Of a stretch of 64,000 bases of DNA, positions 1-13,100 are shown one piece after another. Under the pieces are notes generated by a model. That model was not told the origin of the DNA, searched no databases, and saw only the letters and a program-made list of their open reading frames with translations. Every line of letters begins with the position of its first letter. Positions within the stretch are counted from its first letter, which is position 1. A program made the position numbers and the translations under genes. Origin of the DNA: Coriaria nepalensis (taxonomy: Eukaryota > Streptophyta > Magnoliopsida > Cucurbitales > Coriariaceae); the NCBI GenBank assembly GCA_027186245.1, contig CP114487.1:3167501-3231500 (forward strand). The letters are read 5' to 3'.

Positions 1-3000
1 TTTGTCGCTAATAGCCTTACAAATGTTTCTTCTAATATTCCTTTTCTTTTCTTTATCGATAGTCCCTTATCTCATGTTGTTTAACTATACATATTTGAGG
101 GTTAAGAGAGCCTCTCTCGAATTAGACTGTAATTTTTCCTTCATTAATAATATGTTTCAGTAACTGCCGTTCTTTAAAAAATAAATAAATTAAAAATAAT
201 GTGACGTAGACAAAGTTTAACTTGGGACCACTCAACACTTTCTCCTCTAACTATACGAATCCTTGGATAAAACAGGAAGCATAATAGTACTTATTGCAAT
301 ATATACCTTTAACCCTCATAATTTCGATCATGAGACAAATGACATATTCTCTTAATTCAATCATACCCAGCAATCAGCATCAGATGCTTAATCGATTCAG
401 TTTGCTAAACACATCTTTTTCTCTTCCTCAATCTTGTGGAAACCAAACATAAATAATAGATGGAATCCGCCAGAAATCAATCAGGTTTAGGGTTCCTAGT
501 TCCTACCTACTTTATTCATTCAAATCTTTTATCAAAACCCACAATGAAAAGCAATGCATAGCATATATAGACCAACTTTGTCTTCAAAAGCTGCGACATT
601 CTAGAAAATTTTGGCAAAGCTCTAAACATACAGCTTGTTTTGTGAAAATATTCTCATAGGACAAGTGCGCTGCAATATGTGCTTCTTGTGACCTATTTCT
701 TCAAGATTACACCAAAGGGCTTTTCAAACTAATTGGGTTGGAGGTTCTAGGGCTATAGAAAAAAAAAATTAAGTTGATTGACCTATAAATACCACAAGGT
801 TAAGGTCGGGTCATTATAATATATACACATGATGCATGTAGAATACTTTAACTGTTAAGATTAAGCCACATCAGTATAATGGGTTTTGAACTATCAATAG
901 ATTCCGTTATGACTTAATCTTAATTAATAGAATCTTCTAGTCTAAGTGTATGTTGTAATGTCTGAGCATACATATTAAGCGTATACGGATATATATGTTA
1001 ATGATCAAGTCTTTCAACGTATTGGTTCAAATAATTATAAGATTAATGTATTATCATATCTTAAATCATAAAGTTGATGTCTTACTACTTTGTTCCATAT
1101 GATTTATCTTTAATTATATGATCGATACTTTACTTTTAGATGCTATAAAATGCAAATGGACTCGCTCCTCACCACCAAACAATAAATAAATAATAAAAAA
1201 TAAAAACAGAACAAAAAACAAAAAAGAAAATGTTAGATAATCTAACCTAGCAAATAATTCAAGTGAATAAGAAAAACAAATCAAAAGTTGTTTCCTAGAT
1301 TTTTCTCTCAAAAGCAAAGATCCAAGAAAAGATTTTTTTCTGTCAAAGAGCGTAGAGTAGGACTGCAACTCATAATTAAGAGACCGACCAATGACCATCT
1401 ACATGAGCTGTGTGAAAAAGAGGATTCAGGACCACAATGGTGGCTCCTGGCATCCTTAGGTTTTCGCATCCAGATGGAGAATCACTTCAACATGAGAAGC
1501 ACTAACTAAAGATGAAGCTACCATTTACAGTGCTTTTGCTGGTATTGAAGCAACTACGTACATATATTTGATTTTATCGAGTAATTGACTAAAAGTGATA
1601 CCCAATTAAGTAAAGCTGTATCTTTAGTTGATTTAGTGGAAATACCATTGTTATATTAGTTAAGTACTTTCTCTATTAAATAACCCTAACCTCTTATTTC
1701 ATTAAGAGTGTTCAAGGAAAAAGATCAAAGATACAAAAGAAGACCTAATTCAAAGATTATTTTGTATGTTATGACAAATTAAGCTACACTTATTTATGTT
1801 CTCTTTCATTTAATTTCTCGTTTCGAATCTAATGCATTTATCGAGAATTTATTGCAAAGAATTCTTCACATGTTAACTATTCTACCCAGTTGTGTTGTTA
1901 GAAAACTTTATGAGTGGGTTCATAGTTTACTAATAATTGAAACTTCTAAAAAGGTTCTAAACGCTTCCTTAATTATACATGGCTCCGCATCTGATAGTTT
2001 GATTCTACCATGATCTTCTACTAAATTTCCCATAACTTCCTTCAACACACACCAAATTACGATTTCTATATTAGTAACCCAAGCTCTGAAATATCTTGAA
2101 TACATGTAAGAATTCATCAAGCTAGATTAGAAGTTAGAACATTGTATACTATACATGAGGACAAATACTAATAACTAAAACCCTAAGCATCCAAAACACT
2201 TCTTTCTATATATGTATATAGCATTCTCTTTCACGACGAGGGACATTTGCTATCACATGCACGTAGAACAATGGTAATTACAAAAAGTAAAGATAACAAT
2301 ACATAAATACATAAATAAATATAACAATATGTATGTATATAATTATCTACATGATCATATATATTAACTTTATATCATTATAAATTATATCTTGTATCAA
2401 TTTCATTTATAATAAAAATAAATCAATTTACGATAGATACATTGATTGAAAAACTCTCACAATATGTATATATATATATATAATGATAAAGAGGTGAGAA
2501 TTACATTCCCAACTACTGTAGTTAATTGAACAACGTATGTACATATAGAAAAATAAAATAAAAATACACAAACTTACACGAACATGATCAGCAGCAACAG
2601 TTTAAGATAAGATAAGAAAGAGGAAAGGAAGGCTCTAAAACAAATAAATGTTAGTCAGTGAATGTCTGTCTCCATCTAAATCTTGGTAGCTTAGTTTCTT
2701 AGGGATCTGGCCGGGAGGTGATGGTCAAACGGTCAAAGTTTTCATAGACCATAAGTTGGCATTGATGCACTTTCTTTTTACTTTCTCCTCTTAACTTTAA
2801 TTTGTTTGTTGGCAGCCTGGCAGGACAAGAAAATAAGAAATTTAAGAAAGTGGAAAATACGGCTCGGCTCGGCTCGGCTCGGCTGGGGGTGGGCTGGCCG
2901 CTGGGCAAGGTCTGACCTGATCATCATCAATCAAAGACACTCTGCCCTGTCGTTTCTGACATTTAGAATCTGAAACGTCAATTTCATGTCTGTCTCTGCA

Positions 3001-4721
3001 TTCATTTCACTTCAACGTCATTTCCATCTCTTTCTCTCCCCATCCCATCTCTCTCTCTCTCTATCTCTCTAACTTGGGTGGTGTTGGAGTTTGTGTATTT
3101 TGGACTCTCTCTCTCTCTGGGAATGCATGTCAAGTGGATCTCTGTAATAAATCGGGCAAATTGATGACGTTTGTCGTTTGAAAACCATAGGATCTATCGG
3201 ATTATTATCTAATGGTTATTACTTAATTATTACTGCGCTTGTAAATCAAAGAATGGCCAACTTTTTGGTAAATTCTCAATAAGAAGTTCAAACGGAAATT
3301 AAAAGGCATAATTGGGATGATTTCTGGAGGGTAATGTAAAAAAATTAAGCATGAGAATGAAATAGTATAAAATTTATGATTTAACTCTGTATTTTAATCA
3401 TATTCAATAAGCAACTCGTATCAATACTTACCGTTGAGAACGATATTATTATGTTTTTATTATGGGAAATTTTGGATTAATTTCTTAAATTTTAAGATAA
3501 TTATAATAAATATTCTTAATTTTTATAGTGATAACGAACTTTCGAATTTATAACTTAAATTATAATAAACTACGTGATTCTATAAAATAATCTAAAATTT
3601 TAAAATTTATTTCAAATTATTATATTCTTTTATGTTTAGCCGTAAATTTTTATTTTTAATATTTTTACCTTTATTTTTTAAATCAATTTTCCATCTCTAC
3701 CACCATTTGAAGCATTTTAATATTCTAAAATTTATAAACTAAAGATTTTAAATTTATTTTTTGAGATGTTGCAAACCAATTTTTGAATATTATTAGACAT
3801 TAAGAAAAAGAAATATTTTCCGATAAAGAAGAATAGCGGCAATAAAGGGTGAGAAAATGAATTTTTTTTTTTTTACTACAATTGCCATTGAACCTACAAG
3901 CTTCAAGCTTGTGGAAAAAGAGAAAGATTTGGGCTATGACCTCTTTTAAGTCTTTGTTTTAAAAAAGAAAAAGAAGGTTTGACATGTTTTGGATTCATTT
4001 TGAATTTTACGCCTAAAATCCAAATAAATCTTAATGAATACTTGATAGGCTAGTGTGCCAAGTAGTAGAAATTGAGTTGATTTCTTCTGTTCTAACTTCT
4101 AAGCAAGCACGCAGAACTGGCAAAAGTCATTTTTGAGTTTTTTTTTTTCTTCTTCTTTTAACTGTTTCAATTTTATATTTGTACTTATAAGTTTTGATAT
4201 TTTCTTATTTTTAAAATATTATTTGTACTCTTTGATAATCCTCTCTCATTTCAAAATCTAGAGATCTTAGGTATTTCAAAATTCTTAAATTTATGGTGGT
4301 TTTTAAATAAATTTATTATACATATATTATAAATTTTTTCATGATTAATCTATATATACATTATCTTTAAATTTTTGCTCGCCATAAAAAAAATTTCCTG
4401 ACTCTGTCCTCCCTGTAAGCAAGAGCATCCAATAACAAACACCACAAACACCTACATACATCTGCCATTGATATATAAGAGTGTCAAATGATGAGCTTGA
4501 ATACAAAGTCACAGGTTTTAAGAAATTCTAATGTCACAAGATACTTGTTAGTTAGTAAGAAAGAGTTTAAGGGAAGGAAAGACACCCACACAAGGACTAG
4601 CACCAAAACCCTTTTCCATCTCAGGTTGAAACAAAATATTTGTTGAAGTTGTGGAAGAAAAGAAACAAAGTCAGTAAGTTTTTTACTCTCATAAAGATGA
4701 TACCAAAATTACTAAAAAAAT
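1..4721. other. Gene-free AT-rich interval
   Basis: I see no supportable gene here. The short open frames are low-complexity and match no family I know. The interval holds AT-rich DNA, a small GC-rich island with four GGCTC units near 2861-2884, and a CT-rich stretch (about 3030-3115). That stretch resembles a plant 5' leader but leads into no reading frame. An unannotated transcript cannot be excluded. Confidence 0.5.
2861..2884. repeat. GGCTC pentanucleotide repeat
   Basis: Four perfect GGCTC units plus a partial fifth stand out in otherwise AT-rich sequence and run into a G-rich stretch. The tract is CpG-containing. No gene is attached to it. Confidence 0.85.
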
Positions 4722-5048
4722 TTATGTTTTCTTGGACCCATTCAAGAACAATGATTTGGATGACAAAAGAATAATGATGAGAACAATAAAACATAAACAA
4801 AAAAGCAGAAGAAAATCAAAGATTAGAACTTGGCAGAGATTAACCAAGAAGAGAATGATGATTATGTGAACATTGATTAGCCAGTAAGGGAAAACAACAC
4901 TAAGAGAAACTCCAGTCGTGATTCCAAGCATAAGCATAGGCTCAAACAGAAGGGCTAAACCGTAGTCTATAATTGACACTTCTTTAATTGGATGGGGGCA
5001 CTCTTAACTTGTACCAATTTGACGATGCCGATGCACCCATAATCACAC
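4722..5048 (-). pseudogene. TauE/SafE-type membrane protein fragment, frameshifted
   Basis: The minus strand encodes a piece of the plant TauE/SafE family, multi-span membrane proteins related to bacterial sulfite/taurine exporters. From 5048 down it reads [17 protein letters not shown], then in another frame [18 protein letters not shown], then a hydrophobic segment around [13 protein letters not shown]. The frame change falls in a run of five C (plus-strand g run near 4992-4996), consistent with one extra base. A splice acceptor-like TAG precedes 5048 and a donor-like GTTAAT ends the exon near 4845. A further piece, [13 protein letters not shown] at 4722-4765, aligns with the family's next exon. 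The other exons (N-terminal half, C-terminal helices) are not recognisable. This is a relic of one or two exons, not a gene. Confidence 0.7.
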
Positions 5049-7078
5049 CTACACCAAAAAGAAAAAAAAAACCCATAATTTCATCTTAAACTATTCATCA
5101 AACACTCGTTAAGAAATAAAGAAAACGAGCAACGCCAAATTTAATATTGAAGACAATAATTAAAGTAAGCATTGGAACGAAGATCATACAAAGCAAAATC
5201 TTGAGCCTAATTCACACTCTGCTACTACCAAATCGTCAGTAAGATAGGAATTGGAAAAACAAAACAAAGAAAAGCAATTTCCTCTTACATATTATGAAAA
5301 TAAAATAAATTATGTAACAAAAACATCAGTCTTTCTACTCTATTTATCTTCTAACACTAATAAAATCATAAACAATCCAGAAAAAAAAAAAAAGAACCCA
5401 ACAAGCTCAGACACATGAATTGAAGAATTTTCAGTGATAACCTTCCCTTGAACGAAGAGGAAGAGTTCTACAAAAACCCTAGCTTGCTTCACAAAGAACA
5501 CAAAAGAGACCCTAAAGAAAATGAAAGATAAGTTGAATTAACTACTTGAGCAATCAAACTAGAAGTAAAAACAATAAATATTAGAATTACAAGACTTCCT
5601 CTGGAAGTGGGTGGAAGATCTTCTTGAGCTTGTGGTTTCGGAAGTTGAAGGAGTGAACATCTAACGAGCAACTTCTGATGAGGAAATGATTTTTTTTAAG
5701 AAAATCACTCAATAGACCCAACATAATTTATTACATATAGGAAATATCTAATGTAATGGATAATTCCCATTTCCAGCAAATATATCTATTTTGGTATGAA
5801 TAAAAGAATGAATTTTTGACCTCTAGAAAGAAGAATTTTCATTCCCGGCACAAGTATGAATCAAACCAAAAGGATAAATTAAATTCATTTTGATTCCATT
5901 CTCACTGAGGGAATCGAGCTAAACATGCTCTAAAGGCTATGAAGAAATCAACAACAATTACATAATTTAATGCGGCTTTTCGTCATCTTGTTCTTCATCT
6001 TCTTGAAGAAATCCACGATCTTGTTCTCCATCTTCTCTGTCTTATACTTCATCATCTCCATCGTCTTACGACCTCACAGTCTTCCACTTCATGATTTTCC
6101 TCTCTTGTTGCTCAGGTAATTTTCTATTTAGTATTTCACAACTGAGTCTTGCCCTCGTTTTTCATTCATTTAGTTCATTTCATCAATTTTTTGCCCTTTC
6201 TTTTTGTCTCTTGATTTACATTTCTGATCTTGTACCTTTGTATATATAATTTCATGTTTTATGTCCACTATTTTTTCGTTTGCTGTTGTAGAAAACAAGG
6301 TCATGAATATACAGTTTAATCTCACAACAATGGAAGATTTTCTTTACAAGTTCAGAAAATGAAATTTAAGAATTAGAGGTGAATTTGAAGAAATCTTCGG
6401 TAAACAACGAAGAAGTTCTTAGTAGTCAAAACGGTAGAGTACCTCATGAGAATGAGGGTGGGCCACCATAAGTGAATGAGGCACCGCAGACACGGAACGA
6501 GGGTAAGGCATAACTATTCCTTTTGCCCGATAATCTATCCAATTTTGACGGGCCTTTGATGAAGAAGGTTGTTGAAGGGGGACGTGCTAGGCCTCTTCCT
6601 AAATGGTTCGTAGAAGGAATTGTTTAGATAAAGGGTTTTTTCTTTTTAAGTCCTTGAATTTGGATTTGGAATCGAGAACCACAACGGGATTGGGTGGGCT
6701 AAAGAAATTCTATTGAAATAATGGTAAAATAATTTTTTAGTACAACAAAAATTATTTTGTCTATTTAATAAGATAGATTAATTTATTTGATAGAATAGAA
6801 GATTAATCCCTAAACTTGGACAACGACTACAAGATTGTTCATATGGTGTTTACGATATTAAGCTTTGATTGATTTAAATCAACATTTGAAACAAGATGGA
6901 GTAAATGCTCAAACTAAAATTTGATGTTTAAACTGAGTTTTTAAATGCTGAAGCAGATGGACGCTTAATAGTTTCAAGGAAAGAAAAGAAATCTAGAAGA
7001 AAATTAATAAGAGAGTCTAGAGAGAGAAATGCACACCAACACCATAATAAACACATTCCAATCAACCGCACTATATTA
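5049..7078. other. Gene-free interval
   Basis: No reading frame is supported. The interval contains AT-rich sequence, a run of CTTCTT-type repeats near 5985-6115, and a less AT-rich stretch around 6370-6640 that I cannot assign. It ends at the left LTR of a Copia element. Confidence 0.45.
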
Positions 7079-7261
7079 TGTCTCAAGGAGGATTAATTTG
7101 AAAATATTTTTATATATTTTTCTAGAATAAGTACAATTAATATAATATAAAAGAAAACAAAACAAAAACTATTCATAGAAATATGCTAAATCGATGTTGT
7201 ACATTATAAGAAAATAAATGGTATATGATTTTATGGAGTGATGAGGGGATGTCTGTTGACA
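7079..7261 (-). repeat. 3' LTR of Copia copy 1
   Basis: This is the counterpart of 9949-10120. Shared blocks include ggaggattaat, aatatgctaaatc, atgttgtaca and the terminal gttgaca. The purine tract lies just inside it at 7262-7275. Confidence 0.75.
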
Positions 7262-7703
7262 GACCCCCTCAAGTTGGAGTATAAAGATTGATAATGCCCA
7301 ATTTGACATATAATTGATGAAATAGATCATGACCAAGAGCTTTTGGGAAGATGTCAGCAAGCTGATGAGTGGAGAGGACATGAGATGTGGTGATAAGGTT
7401 GGACCAGAGTTTTTCACAAACAATATGACAATCGATTCACTATGCTTAGTATGTTCGTGGAAGACCGGATTATGAGTAATGTGAAGAGCAGATTTGTTGT
7501 CGCAAAATAGAGTCATAGGTGCGGAATGCAGAAGTTTGAGATCGAGGAGAAGTTGTTTAAGCCAAACGAGTTTGCATGTAGTGAGAGCCATCGCGCAATA
7601 TTCAGCTTTAACAAAAGAACGGGCAAAGGTAGTCTATTTCCTGGTGCGCCAAGATATGGGACTGAAACCAAGCATGATGAAGAAACCAGGAGTCGAAAGA
7701 TGA
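7169..7703 (-). pseudogene. Copia RNase H relic
   Basis: The minus-strand frame contains FVKAEYCAMALTTCKLVWLK, then a segment with LFCDNKSALHI and FHEHTKHSE. This is the C-terminal RNase H of plant Copia polyproteins, which normally reads AEYRA, W...LL, CDNQAA and HERTKHIE. Downstream it runs without a conserved stop into the 3' LTR. It is part of the element at 7079-10120 and has no host function. Confidence 0.75.
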
Positions 7704-9445
7704 GTAGTTAGTCAACTAGCCCAATCAGAATTAGTGTACGAAGTGATGTGGAGATCAGAAGAGGAAGGAAAGTGAATACCTTGTCCAAGTGTGCCTTTGA
7801 TGTAGCGAAGAACCTAGATAGTGGCAGAGAGGTGAGGAGTATGAAGTGCATGCATGAATTAGTAAAGGATGTTGACGGAGAAAACAATATCTAGATGGGT
7901 GATGGAAAGGTAAACGAGGCGACCAATGAGACTGTGATAGAGATTGTGATCTAGGAGTAAATCGCAATTAGTGTGGTTGAGCTTCAAGTTTTGTTCCATA
8001 GGAAAAGAGACCAGGCAGTACCAATATGACCGATGTCGGAAATGATGTCAAGAACATACTTTCATTGTGAAAGAAAGAAGTCAGAGGGAGAGCGACCGAC
8101 TTCAAGGATAAGAAAATACTTGAGAGGACCTAAGTCTTTGGTTTTGAAGTGGCAAGCTAAGTAAGTCATGAAGTGTTCAACATCGGAAAGAGAAGTGCCT
8201 GCAACTAAGATTCGTCAACATAAACAAGCACAATAGTGAAGGATGATTTTGTGGTGAGAGTGAAGAGTGAATGATTCACCTAAGACTGAATAAAGCCTGC
8301 AATAAGATGAACAAACGTTAGTTTAAAAAACCAATTTATGGAGGCTTGTCTGAGGCCATAGAGAGATTTATGGAGACGGCAAACACATGTATCTCCTTTG
8401 GTAGAATAGCTAGGGGGTAGCATATAAACGTCCTAATCTAGATCATCTTAAGAGAAGCCATTATGGACATTCAATTGATTGATGATGCAATTCTGAGCAT
8501 AAACAAGAGCTAGAACACAACGGACCGTCACAATCTTAGCAACCAAAGCAAAGCTTTCCTTATAGTCTAGACCTTCAACCTAATTATATCCTTTTGCAAC
8601 TAAGCGAGCCTTATAATGTTCGAGGAAACTATCAACTCAAATTTTTGTTTTGAAGACCCATTTGCAGCTAATGAATTTTTTTCGGGGGGAAGATGTTTTA
8701 GCTTCTAAGTAGAATTATCCTTTAAAGTAGTGAGTTCGACTTTCATAACATCACGCCAGTGGGAATGCCAAGCAGCTTTTGTGTAGAAAGAGGGCTCAAA
8801 ATTAGCATTAAGAGCATGCAAGAAGGATGAGTGAGTGGAAGAAAAATGAGAATAAGTGAGAAAATAAGACAAAGGATAAGGCGTACCTGAGATAGATTGT
8901 ACGGCAGTAGAGGTAGCAGAGCTATTATCTAACGTAGGGCAATCATATGCGAAAAGGTAAGAAGGAGAATGAGAGGGACGACGAGGACAAAGTTGATTTG
9001 ATGGTGGATGAGGTAATGGAGTGGTAGGTTCAGGGTGTATAAGAGCTTGAATAGGTCCGAGGACAAGAAGCGGAAGGACAAGTGTGGGAGAAGTAAAAAT
9101 ATTTCGGAAAGGGAATTAAGATTCAAAAAAAGTAACATCACGAGAGTAAAAAATTTAGTTGTATTTGAGATTATAAAGTTTTTAAGTTTTTCGATTGCTT
9201 AGATAGCCAAGGAAAACACATTTAGAAGGAGCCTTTGTTTTTCTTCTTGAAAAAGGATGGAAAATTTTTTGTTGATAGATGGTAGAGGTTCGGTAGCTAG
9301 GATTTGGGTACGAAGTGCTGAGTACGAGTCATTGAGGCCTAAGAGAAATTAGTAGACTTGCTCATCAAATTCCCATTATTGATAGGTTATCAGATCAGTC
9401 ACGGGTTAAAGGGAAGTAAGTTCTTGCCAAAGTTGATTGAGTCTA

Positions 9446-9900
9446 TCATAATAGTTCAAGATGGAGAGGTATGATTGGTTGAGAGAGGCCAGTCACGATG
9501 AATCTGAAAAATACGAGCTTTGTTTCTATGGGAAAAATGAGAGATAATGCCATTCCATATGGTTTTAGGGGTGTCATGAAAGTTGAGGGAACCATAAAAG
9601 TACGTTCAATGACGTTGAGGAGCCATGTGAAGACCATGTCCTTTGTTTGATCCAATTGAAGAAAAGTGGGATCAGTCTTGGCTGGAGTTGGGAGGATACC
9701 ATTAACAAAACAAAGTTTGTTCTTGACATTGAAAGCTCGAGTGATAGCCTGCAACTATTGGAAGAAATTATCTTTTATGAGTTGCGTAGTGACTAGCATT
9801 AGGGTTGGAGAATCGGAGGGAAGAAAGAAGTAGGGTGAGGTGATTGGAGTAGAGGTAAGGAGGGAGGGTTTTCTTTTTCAGGCATTGTAGGGAAGGAAAG
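9446..9900 (-). pseudogene. Copia gag relic
   Basis: The minus-strand frame includes MQAITRAFNVKNKLCFVNGIL, followed by W/V/VF-type gag sequence around KDMVFTWLLNVIERTF. This is the family's gag pattern (short linker, 'KNKLGFVNG', 'N..V.SWI.N'). A start-like MPEKENPP lies near 9890, but the frame shifts before the conserved part. A closely similar stretch recurs at 41640-42190 in Copia copy 2. Confidence 0.7.
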
Positions 9901-9948
9901 AGAAGTTGAAGCTTAAGTTTTAGAAATGAGATTTAACTCTAATATCAT

Positions 9949-10120
9949 ATTAAAAGGAGGATTAATCAGAAAATATTTTCATATATTTTACTAAAACAAG
10001 TATAGTTAATATAATACGCTATTCCTAGAAATATGCTAAATCAATGTTGTACATAATAAGAAAATAAATTGAAATAAATTGTGCATGATTTTGTGGAGCG
10101 ATAAGGGATGTATGTTGACA
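9949..10120 (-). repeat. 5' LTR of Copia copy 1
   Basis: Matches 7079-7261. The degenerate methionine-tRNA primer-binding site lies directly next to it (plus strand 9937-9948). Confidence 0.75.
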
Positions 10121-13100
10121 CATCAAAAATCAAGTTAGAATTTATAGAAAACAAAAGCTAAAAAGTAAAACTCTTATTCTATATCTCCATCTGCAACCCT
10201 AGACCAAAAAAAAACAAAAAAAAACACACATGGGAAACAAATTCTAAAATAGATTAAACAAATTCATAATTTGTCTTCTTCTATCTCTTCAATTATATAT
10301 ATATCTCTCTCTATCTATATATAGCAAGTTCCTTTGCACACTTGCTCTCTAAATACTACCATTATAATTTGTATAGAAAATTTATGTATAAAATATACAC
10401 TAAAATATCAACTAAAAAAACAAATACTCAGACACTCTTGCCGTATCATGCGACATTTTATCATAGAACTCCTAAATTTGCAATATTATCATAAAGTTAA
10501 ATGAGATTAGAAAGTACATAAAGATATAACAACAATATTAAGAAGATCCTGCTCGTTTAGTAGTTCTCTACAATAACAAAGTAAAAATCACAGACATTAT
10601 ATAATATACATGCATTCATTGGGAGGAAGGACTGTTGTAGAATCTTCATAGCCTTGAGTCGGTCACCATTAAAATGTCACGCAACTTATATTATAGCAAA
10701 TTAGAATCAAAATTTTGGAAGGTAAAGAGGAGGGGTTACTGATACCTTGATCTCGTTGGTCTTAAAGTCATCTTGAAGAACTGATTGAAAATCAGAAATT
10801 GCAATCCTCATAGATTAAAGCTTGATCATTCTTCGTTTTCTTTTACAAGAAATTAATTGCCTCCAGTTCTTTTAATCCAACACTTAGTGGCCTAAAGAAG
10901 TAATGACGCAAACCATATTAATAAAGTATAGAATATAATTGAGAATAAAAAATCATACAAAATGATCATAAGGATCTAAATGAGTAAAAACAAAAATATG
11001 ATCATTTGAGCAATCAAAACATTCTCTAAGAGAAAGTCAATATACATAGTCTCTATCTTTATTTGAATTATTAAGTTTTTTTAACTTAATACTTGAGAAC
11101 CATGTGACCTGAAGGAATTATAAAATGGATAATCTATTGGCGTATACACATTCTTTGAGTTGTAAACAATCTTCTAATCTTATATCTTTTCCTTATTTAA
11201 AATAAAAGGGAATTGAAGGTAATTTATAATTACAATTCAACTCTCTGCTGAAAGTAATGAGTTTTTTCTGCTCATTTTTGTTTCTCTTTATTGACGTCCA
11301 GGAAAATCCGCCGACATATAATTTCAAAAAATTATTAAAATTTAAATACGCTTTTGTTGAATTTAACTTAGAAAATTTGTAATGATGAATGCGGGCATAC
11401 TATAAAGTTAAAGTAGTTTTTACACTATAAAATAAAATAAAATAGAGGAAATACGTAGTAAGGAAATTAATCTGACTTCTAAATGGGCAAAAGGATTAAA
11501 ACTAATTTAGGTTCTACTTTCTTTCGACGTATCTACTAAAAAGGAATCTAACTAACCACTATCTAATTAAAGAAAATGAACGACTACAAAATTAAATTTT
11601 AAAAGACAAATGAATGAAGAACACCATTTTAAGTAAAAAAATTGAAACGACAATTTAAATCTAAGACGAAATTAAAATTAATCTAACTCTACTCCTACAA
11701 CCCAAATCTAACTCTACTCTATCGTCCGTGTACGATAGATCAAAACCTTTACTTAGCTGAGAATTCAGTGGACAAATATTATTCATAAGAATGGATGTAA
11801 TGAAAAAATAAAAGACATTGCTCCCAAACATACCATGAGTGTTAGACGGACTAAGAGAATTTGAGTGTTTGACGGTCTTTTGATTGATCGAAATGGATGT
11901 CGTTTTCCTAGAGTGAGCTTCTATTTATATGGATTGGGAATGATATTTTCGTAATTAAAAAGTGGCAAAAAACTTGCTCTCCACATCCAAAAATGGTGAG
12001 CCACTTTGTAGACTCCGTTCCTCCTTTTTTTAAAGGGAAGTTTAACTTCCAATCGTCACATTTTTAACTAAATTTGGTCCCTTTTACATCTAGAGATATT
12101 TTTTACTTTTTCCCCTCTCTTAGCCCAAAATTCGGTCATTCTCATCCCCATTAGACTATTTTCAGCCAACTCTCTTGCTTGGCCGAAAATTAGGTTGAAA
12201 GAATCTATTTGATGCTTATTTGAGGAAAATGGATTCCATTACTAACCACTTTTGAGCTTGGCCAAAATTCACCATTTTCGTTGGCCGAATTTCACTCAAC
12301 CCTACAGTTTAGGCCCATCAATGCTCATAGCCAAAATGTGGGTTGAAATGGTCCTTTTTGGCACATTTGGAACATTTTAAAGAAAATTTGTTTCCCCATT
12401 TAACTAATTTTTGTCCTAGGTCGATTCTCTCCATATGTTCGACCAAATTTGTATTGACTCAAGGTCATTTTCAGCCAAATTTGAGAGCTATAAGACATAA
12501 TGCAATCCCTCTTCAAGTGGGGTTTAGTTTGTCTTATTCTTAGACGGTTGAGATTGATCTCCAAGTGAGCAATCTATGACGTTATTCTCTAGCCAACTAA
12601 TCAATCCATGTGAAGTTCATACTCTTTGAAGGAAAATCATGTTTGGTTGAATTTATTGACGCTACATGGTCCATGTTATCCGAATTTGATCTTTAATCGG
12701 CTGAAACTTATATTTAATCAATCGATTTGATTGGTCGGTTGACCGACATGTTCGGCTGCTTTAATCGGATGATAATTTATTTAACATGTTTATCCAATCA
12801 CGTCAATATTCTCTTTTCTTCTATTTTATTGAAAATATGTATATATATATTTTTTGTGTTTGGGTCCTTTAGTTTTAGTGTTTAAAATGGTAAAAAAATT
12901 TTATCATAAATTTTTATTTGGATCCTTTAATTTTAGCATCAATAGTCTAAAAAATTTTATCACAAATTTCTCTATTTAGAACTCATCTCTAAATATTAGC
13001 AAACTAAAACAGTGGGTTTAATAATTTAATTGCATAATCAAACTGTATACTGTCATGTAATTGGTAATTAGCTCAGAAAGTGAATTTGTTTCTGTGACTA

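Larger units (their letters stand above)
7079..10120 (-). mobile_element. Ty1/Copia retrotransposon copy 1, internally deleted, with both LTRs
   Basis: A Copia-type LTR element on the minus strand, about 3.0 kb. The LTRs at 7079-7261 and 9949-10120 share most of their sequence and both end (plus sense) in GTTGACA. Next to the left LTR lies a purine tract on the minus strand (GAGGGGG), placed as a polypurine tract. Next to the right LTR is a degenerate match to the methionine-tRNA primer site (TGATATTAGAG). Gag-like sequence lies at about 9446-9900, the tail of the integrase region near 9120-9230, reverse transcriptase at about 7750-8690 and RNase H at about 7200-7700. Most of integrase is missing and every domain carries stops or frameshifts. 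Flanking 5-mers (attat and catca) do not match, so no target-site duplication is visible. It is the same family as the element at 38887-42313. Confidence 0.8.

Noticed and set aside
5489..5671. Hydrophobic minus-strand frame (SRGSLVILIFIVFTSSLI) faintly like the TauE/SafE C-terminal helix
   Set aside because: It lies on the wrong side of the recognised middle exon for a single gene, and the likeness is mostly hydrophobic composition.
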